A DNA stretch of 34,336 nucleotides from Nemertoderma westbladi (taxonomy: Eukaryota > Xenacoelomorpha > Nemertodermatida > Nemertodermatidae). Under the pieces are notes generated by a model. It worked only from the letters and a program-made list of their open reading frames with translations, had not been told where the DNA came from and did not search any database. Shown here piece after piece: positions 1-10,560 of the stretch. Location of the stretch: NCBI GenBank assembly GCA_032718475.1, contig JAUCBJ010003073.1:1-34336 (forward strand), read 5' to 3'. The translations under genes and the position numbers were made by a program. Within the stretch, counting starts at the first letter, position 1. Each line of letters opens with the position of its first letter.

Positions 1-6
1 AAAATA

Positions 7-1269
7 ATGCTGCGAACATGCGAATGGATTGTTTACAATTCTTGTGGCGCATTGCTCCTGTCTGCATGCGCGATTAGCTGTCTGGCCTGTATATATGGTT
101 ACCCAGGGAACGATTTTCTGCTACTAATCGTAAACGGGATGACTATTGTCCCAGGTATTCTAGCAGTTGCTATAGCAACGTGCTGTGGCATATTTAAGCA
201 ACAGAGGCTTTCGTTACTGTTACTTTTCGCAGCTGCTACCCTTCTGTTCGCATTATCATTTACTTTGACGTATTTCGTTGACTTGCAGCCGCTATTGGAC
301 AAACATTCAGCCAATCCGCACTTAGTTATTCAGCACACATCAGACCCTTCCGCACCATTTGGAACTATTAGTCTCAACATGACATTTTACGCGCTCTTAC
401 TAGGCAATGGTATTGGCACTGTAGCGGCTCTGGGCGGAACTCTGTTTTCCATAGGTAGCATTGTATCGAACAGAGATAAAAGGCGAATCGCCCATGAAAC
501 ACTAGATGGCGCCAACCGAGCCGTTTCATCCTGGGGAAAGCGGTTCGCTAGAAGTTATTCTTTTGAAACCGATTGTGGCGATGCCGAGTGCGACTGCAAC
601 AATAATATAAACCGCCGGTCAGAAAACTGCCGAATTTGTGGGAACTCCAGCAGAAAAAACGGCAGAGAGGAAAGTAATAACGGACGACAAAATATAACCC
701 TTAATGGTGGGGAACCCGAAACAGATCTATCTACGAACGTGACACCAGCCCCGGACAGTAGGATTGTACCACGTGTGTCGATTGTACCGGCACCGGAGCA
801 ACAAAGCTGTGAGCGGGGAGCGATGCATTCCACACCGAATCCCAACCGCCATGACAACCCATGGAAGAAGAGGTCTCCAGAAGTATCATTCCAGTCTGAG
901 GTTTTCCCCGATTATATCGACAAGTTGCACCGACTTCAGTGTCTCAACAGGCAGATTCGCATGTCTGACTCTGTCCGCTGTGCGGGTAGCCGTTCCACCA
1001 GACAGCATGAGTCGCGGTCGTTACGACTCAAGGGAGAGCGTTCTAGAACGAGAGAATTCCAGCGGTATGCTAGAATGCACTCAACAGGAATAGGGAGTGG
1101 TCTGGAGATATCTGAGAGTCGGTTGGATCACCATGGCGATGTAGGCCTATTGCAGACAAACGCGCCGGATAACTCACCTGTATTTTTGAGGTCATTCCAA
1201 GGGGATCGTTCCAACCAATCACCTAGCGCTCACCCAGACACAATAACGGTGAATTCATCCAGGTTGTAA
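7..1269 (+). CDS. Four-TM membrane protein with long basic cytoplasmic tail, family unknown
   Basis: The open frame encodes 420 residues with no stop. Four hydrophobic segments are visible at about residues 10-31, 37-63, 67-91 and 126-153. The loop between helices 3 and 4 is about 35 residues long and has a possible N-glycosylation site (NMT, residue 124). After helix 4 comes a tail of about 265 residues rich in Arg, Ser and Asn, presumably cytoplasmic. It holds a small Cys cluster (C190, C195, C197, C208, C211) that could bind metal or be acylated. The four-helix core recalls tetraspan families (claudin, MARVEL, MS4A), but no signature such as the claudin W-GLW-C-C motif is seen. The frame is open to the window edge, so the ATG at 7 may not be the true start and an upstream exon is possible. 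An AATAAA lies at 1813. That it is a gene is likely; its function is not known. Confidence 0.6.
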   Translation: MLRTCEWIVYNSCGALLLSACAISCLACIYGYPGNDFLLLIVNGMTIVPGILAVAIATCCGIFKQQRLSLLLLFAAATLLFALSFTLTYFVDLQPLLDKHSANPHLVIQHTSDPSAPFGTISLNMTFYALLLGNGIGTVAALGGTLFSIGSIVSNRDKRRIAHETLDGANRAVSSWGKRFARSYSFETDCGDAECDCNNNINRRSENCRICGNSSRKNGREESNNGRQNITLNGGEPETDLSTNVTPAPDSRIVPRVSIVPAPEQQSCERGAMHSTPNPNRHDNPWKKRSPEVSFQSEVFPDYIDKLHRLQCLNRQIRMSDSVRCAGSRSTRQHESRSLRLKGERSRTREFQRYARMHSTGIGSGLEISESRLDHHGDVGLLQTNAPDNSPVFLRSFQGDRSNQSPSAHPDTITVNSSRL

Positions 1270-2630
1270 TTATGAACACATCTGTAGTATTAGGATATAT
1301 TAATTTTCTGTTAAGATTGTTTTAGTTTAATTACGATTTCTTGCTGGAATGTTATGTACCTTTAACAATTATGTTTATTGTTGTATTTTACCGTAGATGA
1401 CCAGCAATAATTAATTGATGAGGTGCCAAGGACACCTTTTATGGTAATTTTATACTGGAAGATTTAGGATTGATTTATAAACCATTGATCATGTTTACTT
1501 TTATATTCATATATAATTATTCACTGTACTAGTACGTGTGTATGAAGTCTCCCTGACGTGTTTCACTATCTTAACAAATAATAATTGTGCTATTTATATT
1601 TCAAGGATTTATCTGAAGAAACTGTAGCATTCGTATTAGTAGTTAGTATGTGTTTACCCTTCTGTATTGCAATTATACCGTATGTATCACTTTGAGTAAT
1701 CTGAATATTCGATTTATTAATGTTGTTATATTTAATGTTATCGTGTTTAGTATTCTTATAATAATTAATAACTGAAAAAATGATACGATTAGGAACTTTT
1801 AGCCGCCAATGAAATAAATGGAAATGATTAAAAATGTGTTTATTAATATATATGAGTTGAAATTGTTTCTCATCAATTCTGATAGTAATATCAATCATAG
1901 AGGAAGAGGGATGAGTTTGTTAGCAACAAGGTCTTGGAAAGTAAAAAAATGTGTTTACTCATTAAATCATACCCATACATAAAACTAAAACACAAGAAAG
2001 CTCTCGTAAAAAACAACCGTGTACTTTTGTGGCCTTTTTGACAAGTTGTTGTTTTGGGAATGTGAACGTACCCAATACTGATTGGATAATTTATTATTTA
2101 TCCTACTTGTAATCTGATTCGAACCGGACCTCTGGAGTTTATTGTAAATCGTTGTCTAAAAATGTCAATTTCAATTGGGCAATAAAAACTGGGGCCAAAT
2201 CGGTCAATTATTGTTGTGGTTACATCCTCGGGTTTGTCCCCGGTTGGCACTTAAATAGCGGTAAATCCGCCTTATTGTCGCGGATTTACGACGTAATTGG
2301 TTGTAATTGGTTGATTCCTTTGAATGTTAAGTAACAACAAACATCCCCAAAGAAACATAACATTGGATTGGCCGAACTTTAGGCCTATACGTTGTACAGC
2401 GGGTGTGGGTTACTATTCGGACTATCAAGAAATTTGCATGAAATATATAATCCCAGAACTACAGTATATGAAAGTGAAATTGGATAATATATGACATATC
2501 CCAGCCACTTTTAATACATTTCTGTTCATTTTACACTACAATTTGTTCTAGATACCATATTATTTGATAGAGGTTCTTGCATCTTGATTACTTCGCCCCT
2601 GTTGTCCGGGTTTGTCCCTGTTTAAAGGCC
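1270..2630. other. AT-rich intergenic region with probable 3' UTRs
   Basis: This stretch lies between two convergent genes. The left part is probably the 3' UTR of the tetraspan gene, with a candidate AATAAA at 1813-1818. Short open frames here lack ATG starts or recognisable content. A small inverted repeat (GTAAATCCG/CGGATTTAC) lies near 2261-2289, and one TAGGCCTA palindrome is at 2380. No RNA gene was recognised. Confidence 0.5.
1813..1818 (+). promoter_or_regulatory. Candidate polyadenylation signal AATAAA
   Basis: This is a canonical AATAAA hexamer about 545 bp after the stop of the tetraspan gene. The region is AT-rich, so a chance match is possible. Confidence 0.25.
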
Positions 2631-3791
2631 TCAAATAACCAACCAATATGTATCATCTGACTCTCCTTTATGGATAGCCCATATCGCGTTATACACCGAT
2701 ATCAACTTATTCCAAGTAGAAACTAAAAAGAAAGTTAACGTCAACGCCAACAACCCAATAATAGTTGTGTAGCTGAGCATGGTGTAGGAGGACATGCACA
2801 ACGGTCTAGGAATAGGTAGATGTCTACCCAAGACATCGACGTCGTCATCTGTAGAGAAATAACCCGAACGGTAGAAATTATTGAGCAAAACCTCTTTCTC
2901 GGCGAATCTCTCACTAAACCACAGCGTGAATCCTTCTGTATCTTGTGGAATGTCTTGCAAATGAAATCGTCGGTAATGAATACTTACATCTTGACTTTCG
3001 CCAAAGCCTCCAACCATATCAACCTCCTTGAGGGGATTATAAACAGCGGCATACGCGATGGTCACATCTAGTAAGTACTTGGGAATCCTGTGTTCCGATA
3101 TGCGACCCAGACTGGCTATATCTCGATCTTTTATCAGATCGATTGTTGCCATAAGAGATGTAATGCTAGGGAGACTAGCTAATTCTAGAATCGGGTATAT
3201 GTTTTCTCTGCCGTATACGCGTCTGGTTTCACGTACATTGAATCGAAACTCCGGTTCCGAAAACAGAATAAACCACCGACGTTGCGGCTCGCTATGGAAG
3301 AAATAGTGGTAGAAATGGAATTGAATCTGGTCGTATACTCCGCGCATATTGGAAGTTAATAAAAGGTCACCGTGTAGCCAAGAAATGAATCCAAAATGAT
3401 GGTACATAAACCTACTCCACACGGCCCAGATGCACTGACCCAGTAGTCCGCCTTTGTCGCTCAACGCGGCCATTAAGACTGGAATATCGGCTGCGGATTG
3501 GTGGTTTAGCATCACGACGCAAGGTTCCTCCACCAACGGATTTAAATATTCCCCGTATTCCACCAGTCTATATTGGTTGGGAAATGATAAACCGAATAAT
3601 AAATAACCAGTGATGAAACACACCGCATGGTATAAGTAATCCATAACTCGCCAGTATATACATGGGCAAAATATCCGGACAACCTGCATAAAGCAAGCGA
3701 TTAGAGTGGCCGAGTACGCAACGAGTAGATTACAAATTATGAAAATTCCTGATCTAATAATACCAAGCGATATATTTTTTAGTCCTTCCAT
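2631..3791 (-). CDS. LPGAT1-like lysophospholipid acyltransferase, copy A, with altered FPEG motif
   Basis: This is a single-exon frame of 386 residues that starts at a true ATG with a purine at -3 and G at +4, and ends in TGA. It aligns along its whole length with acyl-CoA:lysophosphatidylglycerol acyltransferase 1 (about 370 residues in vertebrates), an ER membrane enzyme of phospholipid remodelling. Visible features are a membrane segment at about 14-38, the catalytic NHX4D block as NHQSAAD (96-102), an HGD segment near 140-142, and the LPGAT-type end (QDIP...RFAEKEVLLNNFYRSG). A second hydrophobic segment lies near the C-terminus. The FPEGG block that contacts the acyl acceptor reads F177-S-E-P-E, and the following LPR(S/T) block reads LPSI. 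Histidine and aspartate of the charge relay are kept. Copy B at 16649-17782 is about 40-50% identical by eye and has intact motifs. The frame is undamaged, so it may be a pseudoenzyme or have changed specificity. Confidence 0.85.
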   Translation of the reverse strand: MEGLKNISLGIIRSGIFIICNLLVAYSATLIACFMQVVRIFCPCIYWRVMDYLYHAVCFITGYLLFGLSFPNQYRLVEYGEYLNPLVEEPCVVMLNHQSAADIPVLMAALSDKGGLLGQCIWAVWSRFMYHHFGFISWLHGDLLLTSNMRGVYDQIQFHFYHYFFHSEPQRRWFILFSEPEFRFNVRETRRVYGRENIYPILELASLPSITSLMATIDLIKDRDIASLGRISEHRIPKYLLDVTIAYAAVYNPLKEVDMVGGFGESQDVSIHYRRFHLQDIPQDTEGFTLWFSERFAEKEVLLNNFYRSGYFSTDDDVDVLGRHLPIPRPLCMSSYTMLSYTTIIGLLALTLTFFLVSTWNKLISVYNAIWAIHKGESDDTYWLVI

Positions 3792-4423
3792 GTCGTTTTA
3801 ATTAGTGTTTATACTTAAGTTCATACTGTAATTATTGTACTTACTGATTAACTATTAATTCAATTATGTAGAGGGTAATAGTGTGGCCTGGGGCACCATT
3901 TTATATTAAATAAAAATCACTAGTTTGTTACTTAAAAAAAAAATGTTCTAGAGCATATTATCTTTTCATTTAATATAAAAATAAAACGAAAAACTACAGT
4001 AGCTAATTTGCTAATTTTGGTACCGGTAATTTTTTATTCTATGTTATCTTTGTATCACATATTTAATAAAAATCACTAGCTACAATGAATATTATTGTAG
4101 TTGTTAGGAATTGTTTTTAACACAAATAAAATAAAAATCACCACAAAAAACAAATTCTTTTAAAATGCTCTAAAACAAAAAATATTTGTTCTAGAACATT
4201 ACTTTCTATAAAAATGAATAGACGATATGTTCTAGATTATTTAAAAAAAATAAGAAAAACTAGCTTTGATAACAACTTTTTTTATTCTATCACCTGCCGA
4301 ATTTAATGAAGATTTCATATCGGCAAGCAGTTTTCTCATATCTTTTCTCAAACTCAAGTTAGAGTATCACCAAAAACGTAAGAGCTAGTCTGATTTTTGA
4401 CAAGCCTTCGAGCTTCGATGCAT

Positions 4424-4491
4424 GGGGGTGAACACATACTGGACCAGTACCGCTACCGCTACCGGTACTGGTCCATTATGCTTACACCCCC
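4424..4491. repeat. Inverted repeat (29-bp arms)
   Basis: The inner arms are perfect (GGACCAGTACCG at 4441-4452 against 4463-4474). The outer ends also pair (GGGGGTG at 4424-4430 against CACCCCC at 4485-4491), and the 10 bases between them match at six positions. The spacer is ten bases. The left-arm word CATACTGGACCAGTACC occurs again at 7112-7128. Confidence 0.8.
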
Positions 4492-4720
4492 ACCAAATTT
4501 TTTGTACTAGCTAGTTTTTGATAATTTCTTATTTTGATATGTTCTATAACTTATTAGCTATTTGTTTATAAAAAATAATGTTCTAGAACAAATATTTTTT
4601 ATTCTGGAACATATTAAAAAAACAGTTTGTATTAAGATCTTATAAGTTCGTTATATCAACAGTATTTAAGTTTTTTAAAGATAGTCTGCCAACATTATTT
4701 TAGAACATTGAAACTTATTC

Positions 4721-4776
4721 ATTTTCAATTAGCTATATACAGGTATTCTTATACCTGTATATAGCTAATTTAAAAT
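4721..4776. repeat. Near-perfect 26-bp hairpin with 4-base loop
   Basis: The arms at 4727-4746 and 4751-4770 are perfectly complementary over 20 bp around the loop TCTT. They extend to 26 bp (4721-4746 and 4751-4776) with one mismatch. It lies 65 bp upstream of the Merlin-like transposase start. It may be a terminus of a MITE or a cruciform-forming site; its role is unknown. Confidence 0.9.
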
Positions 4777-4840
4777 ACTAATTAATGCTAATTGAAAGAG
4801 TATTATATACAGTACAGTATAATTTAAATTTATCGCAGTT

Positions 4841-5863
4841 ATGTCAATAGCAAATAAAAAGAAGTCCAATAATAGAGACTATCATAAACAGGATAGACCT
4901 CATAAGCACGATTTCAATATGTTTGAAATAACGGAATTCCTAAAAACGGAAGGGTGTGCCATATATATCATTTGCTCAATCAATGGGGCTGTTGCCTATA
5001 AATAGTGAAAAAAATAGCGATAACAATATTCGAAACTGCTGTAAAGCAGATTGTTTTGAATTGACATATCTTTCTGTTATAAATAAGGATGGTTTTCCGC
5101 GGTTGGTATTTAGATGTAGAGGGCGCGAGAAGCATTGCACTTCAGCTAGGAATAATACCTGGTTTTCAAGATCAAATATGCTTGTCAGACAGATATTGAT
5201 CATCGAATACCTATTCATAAATCAAATAAATTTCAAAAACCAGCACAGAATGCTTGGGGGCGTAATCGTTGAAGGTAAAATTACATTTGTTGATTGGCAT
5301 AATTTTACAAGAGAGTTGTTCGTGGTGGATCAAAATGAGGCGGAAATGATGGGTGGAGAGGGTGAGATCGTCCAAATAGACGAATCATATTTTGCAGGAA
5401 GAAGAAAGTATAAGTAAGATAGAAAGCTTCTTGGAGACAAAGTGGCTCAAGCATCAGAGAACTATGGGAATCAGGTATAATGGGGCCGTGGATATTCGGC
5501 CTGGTTTGGAAACGTCCAGACCAAAAGAACGACATACGTATGTATGTTTGTGTCTTGCGACGTAATGCAAAAACATTGAGACCAATACTCCAGGCAAATG
5601 TTAAGGGTGGCACTGAAATTCATTCCGATGAATGGGCTGCTTCCAGGATTGTGGTACTTCCGTAGACATAACCAACAAAAAACGTCCATGGAGAGCAGCA
5701 GATGGTAGTGGAAGGTATAAAGCATTTGATGGTTAATCATAGCAGAAAGGGAAGGGGACGCTTCGTAGATCGAAACACGTGTGCTAACACACAAAGGATT
5801 GAAGTAATGTGGCGTCACGTGGCGTGGCGTCTGAAGTTGATTGCTGAGCATTATAAATGCTAG
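4841..5863 (+). pseudogene. Merlin/IS1016-type DDE transposase, frameshifted fossil
   Basis: Three pieces in different frames make up one transposase. The first starts at the ATG at 4841 and includes MFEITEFLKTEGC. The second (4956-5417) contains a Cys-containing block, the TWFSRSNML segment, VDWHNFTREL, and the first catalytic Asp in EIVQIDESYFAGRRKY. The third (from 5480) reads GPWIFGLVWKR, then HSDEW with the second Asp, and after two stops HLMVNHSRKG, FVD, and NTQRIEVMWR with the presumed catalytic Glu. This order matches the ISXO2-like DDE domain of eukaryotic Merlin transposons and the related bacterial IS1016 group. Frameshifts near 4960-4990 and 5420-5480, plus several stops, show it is dead. 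Terminal inverted repeats were not identified. Confidence 0.8.
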
Positions 5864-7440
5864 AACTTTACAGTAGGGATATTAAATATTAATGTGTCTA
5901 GTCATATTACTTGTAATTACTGAATAATATACGATACAATATTTCTATTGAAATCTATTTGTTAATAATAGTCGAGTCAATTTAGCAAAAAACCCATAAG
6001 TATTTCGCAATCAATCCGAACCACACATTTTGAATTCTATATTACCTTATTAATGACCAAAAAAAAGTGTATAAAATTTTATTTTGCGGATCATATGTTT
6101 ATTCATGGAAGTTCTGCGTAAATTTGCATAACACAAGCCAAACAAAAGGAACAGTAGGGAAAAGTAAGTAGCAAATTGGTGATGTTCCAGAATAATTTAA
6201 GTAATTTCACAATAAGCTATGATTCAATGGGATATTAGTAATATTTACACTGGCGTGTTACACATTAATTGCTATATCTGGGAAACTAGAAGTTGCATCA
6301 GGTTTTTAAATATATCAAAAACTTCATGATATATTAAGGTAACTGTTGTAAAAAAATTATACAATTCCCCTGCAATGAAATTTCATAAATTCCAATAATG
6401 TTAACGAAGATTTTTCACATAATTAAATTGTGATTGCTCTATTGATTTTAGGTGTAATTTATTTATTTATTTTAGTTTGAAAACCACAATAGTTTATCAT
6501 ATAACGAGTACACTTTTTGGGGATAAAGGTTTTTGAGGTCGATATATCCGATGGGCGAGGTTACATCCACCCGTTTAGTAGAGAACTTGTGTAAATAAGA
6601 TCCTTATATTGTACCAGCAAAATTGGTATTAAAAATGGTTAAATTATTACACAAATTTCCGTTGCTCTGGAAACTAAATTGGTAACTATATAGAAGTGCA
6701 TACTTCAGTCAATCGATAGTCATTAGAGTAAAGTTTGTCTGTACCAAATTTGGAGAATATCCCATCAATAGACCCCTTGTTGCTATGTAAAATCCATGTT
6801 GCTAAGGAAAGAAACGGGAAATTGAAGGTGATCCGCATAATATATTATTATAGACTTTTTTGGGTGTATTAACAAGGTAATGTAGAATAAAAAAAAGTTG
6901 GTTTGGATGAATTGCGAATTTGTTATGGGTTGACCCCCTTTTTCGGCTAGATTGACTCGCCTATAAATTAACATTTATAAATTAACAATTAAAATTTCAA
7001 AATATTAAAAAAAATTATTATATATTTATTTTATACCAACCATCCCATACATTTTAAGAACAAAGCAGGCTTTTGTCTAAAACATGTTCTAGAACAAAAA
7101 ATATGTGTACGCATACTGGACCAGTACCTTTTATAATTTACAAACAGTCCCTGTTCATAAATTAGTTCATTGTTATTGTTCATAGTTATTGTTCAACATA
7201 GAAAAATGGTATTATCTAAAATAGCTAAAATAGGCTTTTTTGTATTAGCTAGTTTTTCCTGTTTTTTTGTTAAAATGTGTTTTTAATCTGTGTTCTATAT
7301 CATCTTAGCTATACTTTGATGAAAAAAATAGTTAATTATTTAATTAATTAAATTATTATAAATTATTTGTTATGTGTAATAAATTATTTAATTATCTATA
7401 AACATTAATAGCTACTAATTTTCAGGCTAGCTAGTGATTT
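5864..7440. other. AT-rich non-coding region
   Basis: No open frame with recognisable content is present on either strand. The right end (from about 7000) carries the same TGTTCTAGAACA (7085) and CATACTGGACCAGTACC (7112) words as the region left of the Merlin fossil. It ends in GCTAGTGATTTT near 7430, an inverted copy of the AAAATCACTAGC words near 4070. This may mark the right half of a repeat that contained the transposase. Confidence 0.45.
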
Positions 7441-7925
7441 TGCAAGTGGCATTAGTATGGCCTGGGTACCAACTTTTTACCAAAATTTTACATGCCTACT
7501 ACTAGCTCTCGGGGCAAATACCACACCATGGTTTGCCATATTCCACAGGGTTGGTGTCGCAGTGGAGTCAGATATGAGGCCCATCACCCATACCTACTCT
7601 GGCACACATGACCCATCATTGGCTGTGCAGCTCATCTACTGGGTCATGCCCTGTACCCCTGCTGCCAGGTGCAGGTCGCACTCAGAGTGAAGTGCACTCA
7701 GAGTGGACATGAGAACACTGTACTCCTGACCAGCCATTGGTAGATCACCATCTGCCTGGCCAGGCCATTTACCCCTGCAGCCAAGTATATGGGTCCTTAT
7801 CCCAGAACGAAGGGGGTCCTAGTTACAGGACCAGATTTGCCCTAGTAAGAGGGTCTACGCAGCCACAGGTGGCACCTCCTTTATGCTGCATGGAAGTGGC
7901 AAGTTTTCTTGATCAATGACCTAGA
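7441..7925. other. GC-richer insert of unknown origin
   Basis: This block has clearly higher GC than both flanks. Its left edge (AGTATGGCCTGGGTACCA, near 7453) resembles the sequence near 3880 (AGTGTGGCCTGGGGCACCA), so it may begin at a repeat boundary. It holds an internal direct repeat of GCACTCAGAGTG near 7677 and 7693. Short open frames of 60-77 codons are present but show no known motif. Confidence 0.35.
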
Positions 7926-8389
7926 ATACCTGACCTGACAAAATTTACATGCCTAAATGGCTTTTATCATGAGTTTTTTTGTTCCAGAACCAATATTTGA
8001 CCTTCTGACATTGTGATGGTAGCTAGTTTTTTTGGATTTTTTACTAGCTAGTACTTTTCTATCTTGTAAAAAAAAAATTTGAAAATTTTTTTACTACTTA
8101 AACTTACATTACTGAGTCATGTGGTAGCTAGTATTTTTATACATTACAATAATATTATACTAGCTAGTGTTTTTTTTATTTGGGTTTTCATAAAAACACA
8201 CTAAAACTCACTAAAACATCTATTTTAGAATATCTTGATGCTATGGAAATTCCATTAATAAATTTTTTTCAATATTTTTCACATATTTAATTGCTAACAT
8301 TCTTGTTCCTGAACTTATCTGAATATCAACATACTCCTACTGTTTATAATATAATTTATATTAAATACGGTATATAATCTATATGTCTT
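7926..8389. other. AT-rich region with CTAGCTAGT words
   Basis: No gene is visible. TAGCTAGT-type words recur at about 8022, 8051, 8122 and 8161, as in the 3.9-4.6 kb region. The abrupt change to GC-rich sequence near 8390 marks the left side of the retroelement fossil. Confidence 0.4.
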
Positions 8390-9264
8390 AGGCTACTGAT
8401 GCCTGGACGACTCCACGACGAACCTGAGCGTTGTTGGGCACTCTTCCTGCCCACAGTGCCGCCGGGAAATTGCGGTAAACTCCGACGGGCGACTCCGTGT
8501 CCATGGACCACTCACAGGTAGGTGTCCAGGCTCGCGACATCCACCGGATATGTACTTCCTTCGTGCCTTCCTCTGCTACCTCCCACATCTACATCCCCAC
8601 CCACTACTTCTACCCTACTGACTACTCCTCTACCACCGGGCCCCCTGGCTTTTGACTAGACCACTCTTGGGGAGTGGGATGTCTTGGCGCGGCTGCGTAT
8701 CAGTAAACAACGGCAGCTGTGCCACGTCCCCAGGGTTGCGCGAACCAACTTCACTGACCTCCTCGCCGACATCCTCTGGGACTGGGAGGTAGCCACACGG
8801 CCCAAGGCGATCCCCAGGGGCGGCTAAAACTACTTACTGTTGGCCACCACTGCCTTGCTATGCCCAAACGAGGGGGTCTGCGCCACACTTGATCACTCGC
8901 AACCACAATCAAGTGGCCGCCTTCCGTGCCGACCCCTTCTCAGACTCCAACCCCCCCTCAAATAGCGGCTGGAGGCAGATGAAGAAGTGTGGCGATGCAG
9001 AGTGACTTTCAGTGGCTGAAGTCAAAAAGATCTAGGACTCCGACGTGAAGGGCGCCATCGCCATCTGGTTGGCGTCCTCGGTGGACTCACTGGTGCCCAA
9101 CACTCCGGAGACACTGGAAGCATTGCGGAAGAAACATCCTGCATGGCCTGATGACTGCCATCCCAACCCGCCTCCAATGGACCTCAGTGATACAGTCTCG
9201 CCTTGCTCCTCCAGCCCACACAGCAAGGGCACTTTCCTCCTTCCCGAACCCACCCGGTAGTGTA

Positions 9265-9785
9265 TATTGAAACTCGACTTCAGCAACGCCTTTAACTCCA
9301 TCCAGCGGGATTCAATGCTTGATACAGTGAACCACCGTTACCCCAGCATGTAGAAAGCCACGCTGGCGGCATACGGAACGCCTAGCTTGACCATGGGGAG
9401 GATACTCCTCTCTGAGGAAGGAGTTCAGCAAGGTGATATGGATGGAAATCGGCTTTTCGGCGACATGGTGAATTTGTTCATCCAGTCATTGCAGTCGAGG
9501 TTTAACGTCTGGTACCCGGGCGACGGGAATCTCTCTGACAACTACCGGATGGTATTGGACGACCTCTGGTCCGTCATCCTTGAGGGAGTTCGTTGTGGAC
9601 TCCAGATCAACCCTTCCAAGTCGGAACTCTTCTTTCATGGGGAGGAATCTCTGGAGTCCCGTTTATCCCTCCTACGCGGCTTCGACGAGGTCTGTGAGAG
9701 AATTAAGGTACGTCCACTAGAAGACCTGAAGATCCTGGGCGCACCAATTGTAGACAACACCATCTTCTCCTGCCTCTATAATTAA
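9265..9785 (+). pseudogene. Reverse transcriptase core fragment
   Basis: This part covers RT palm motifs A to C. Motif A is LKLDFSNAFNS (starting about 9268), motif B is EEGVQQGDMDGNRLF (in the open frame from 9387), and motif C is WYPGDGNL. LQINPSKSELFF follows, a typical post-palm segment, and then LKILGAPI. The catalytic Asp pair of motif C is damaged: Pro-Gly-Asp replaces the expected Leu-Asp-Asp. Motif B has Met-Asp where Pro-Leu is usual. The frame ends at a TAA at 9783-9785, but homologous sequence continues in frame. Confidence 0.75.
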
Positions 9786-10077
9786 CTCGTGGACCTCCGG
9801 ACTCTCGTCTCTCAACTCCCTCTCCTTGACTCCCATCACGCCTTCTTCCTCCTGTGGTGTTAACTCACCACCCCACGACTAACGTACTTCCTCCTCGCGG
9901 GGGTCTTTGGATTGACCTCAGCCTTGCAGCTCGCACCTTCCTGGCTTGCGCAGCTGCCTGCTCTTGTCTCTCCTACTCCCTCTTTGAGTATCCAGTGGAT
10001 GCCCCTTATCCCTGCTACAATCGTGCCCCTGCTGTGTGGTCGATGACGATCCACAACTCGTCTGCTACGCCACCAAC

Positions 10078-10457
10078 ACCGCCTCGACGCCACCACCACC
10101 GTCTTCGATGCCGCCACCACCATCCATGACTCCAGCGCCACCATCCGCGACGTCAGCACCACTATCCGCGATGCCACCACCACCATCCTCGACACCACCA
10201 CCACCATCCGCGATGCCACCACCACCATCTGCGATGCCAACGCCACCATCCTCAATGCCACCACCACCACCCATGATGCCAGTGCCACAATCCACGATGC
10301 CACCACCACCATCCACGACACCACCACCACCATCCTCGATGCCACCGCACCACCACCCACGACATCACCTCCACTGTCTGCAATGCCACTGCCACCGTCC
10401 ATGATGCCACCACCACTGCCCATGACCCAAACACCACCATCCGTGATGCCACCTGTC
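10078..10457 (+). repeat. 21-bp GC-rich minisatellite inside the retroelement
   Basis: Imperfect tandem copies of a 21-bp unit read MPPPPSA or variants in one frame, about 17 units. The opposite strand is also open, which produces long spurious frames. The array sits between the RT thumb remnant and the C-terminal finger, where related elements have ordinary coding sequence. It therefore looks like expansion or insertion after inactivation. Confidence 0.85.
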
Positions 10458-10560
10458 CCCGCTGCCTTCCCGCTCGCAGCCACGAAACAGTGGGCCTTCC
10501 TGGCCCCTGTCCACGACGCCAGGCTAACAGCCCTGTGGGAGTCCCTCCCAACATCTGGGG

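Larger units (their letters stand above)
3880..4840. repeat. AT-rich repeat-derived region with palindromes
   Basis: No gene is visible. The stretch is built from recurring short motifs. AAAAATCACTAG occurs near 3912, 4069 and 4133 and returns inverted near 7430. The palindrome TGTTCTAGAACA is perfect at 4187 and 4579, with variants at 3944 and 4228. CTAGCTAGT-like words also recur. Two hairpins, listed separately, lie inside it. The same words recur at 7080-8170, so both stretches probably belong to one old dispersed repeat. Confidence 0.5.

Noticed and set aside
2105-2130. tRNA on the minus strand suggested by GATTCGAACC
   Set aside because: The flanking bases do not form a T stem, and no acceptor or anticodon arm can be drawn.
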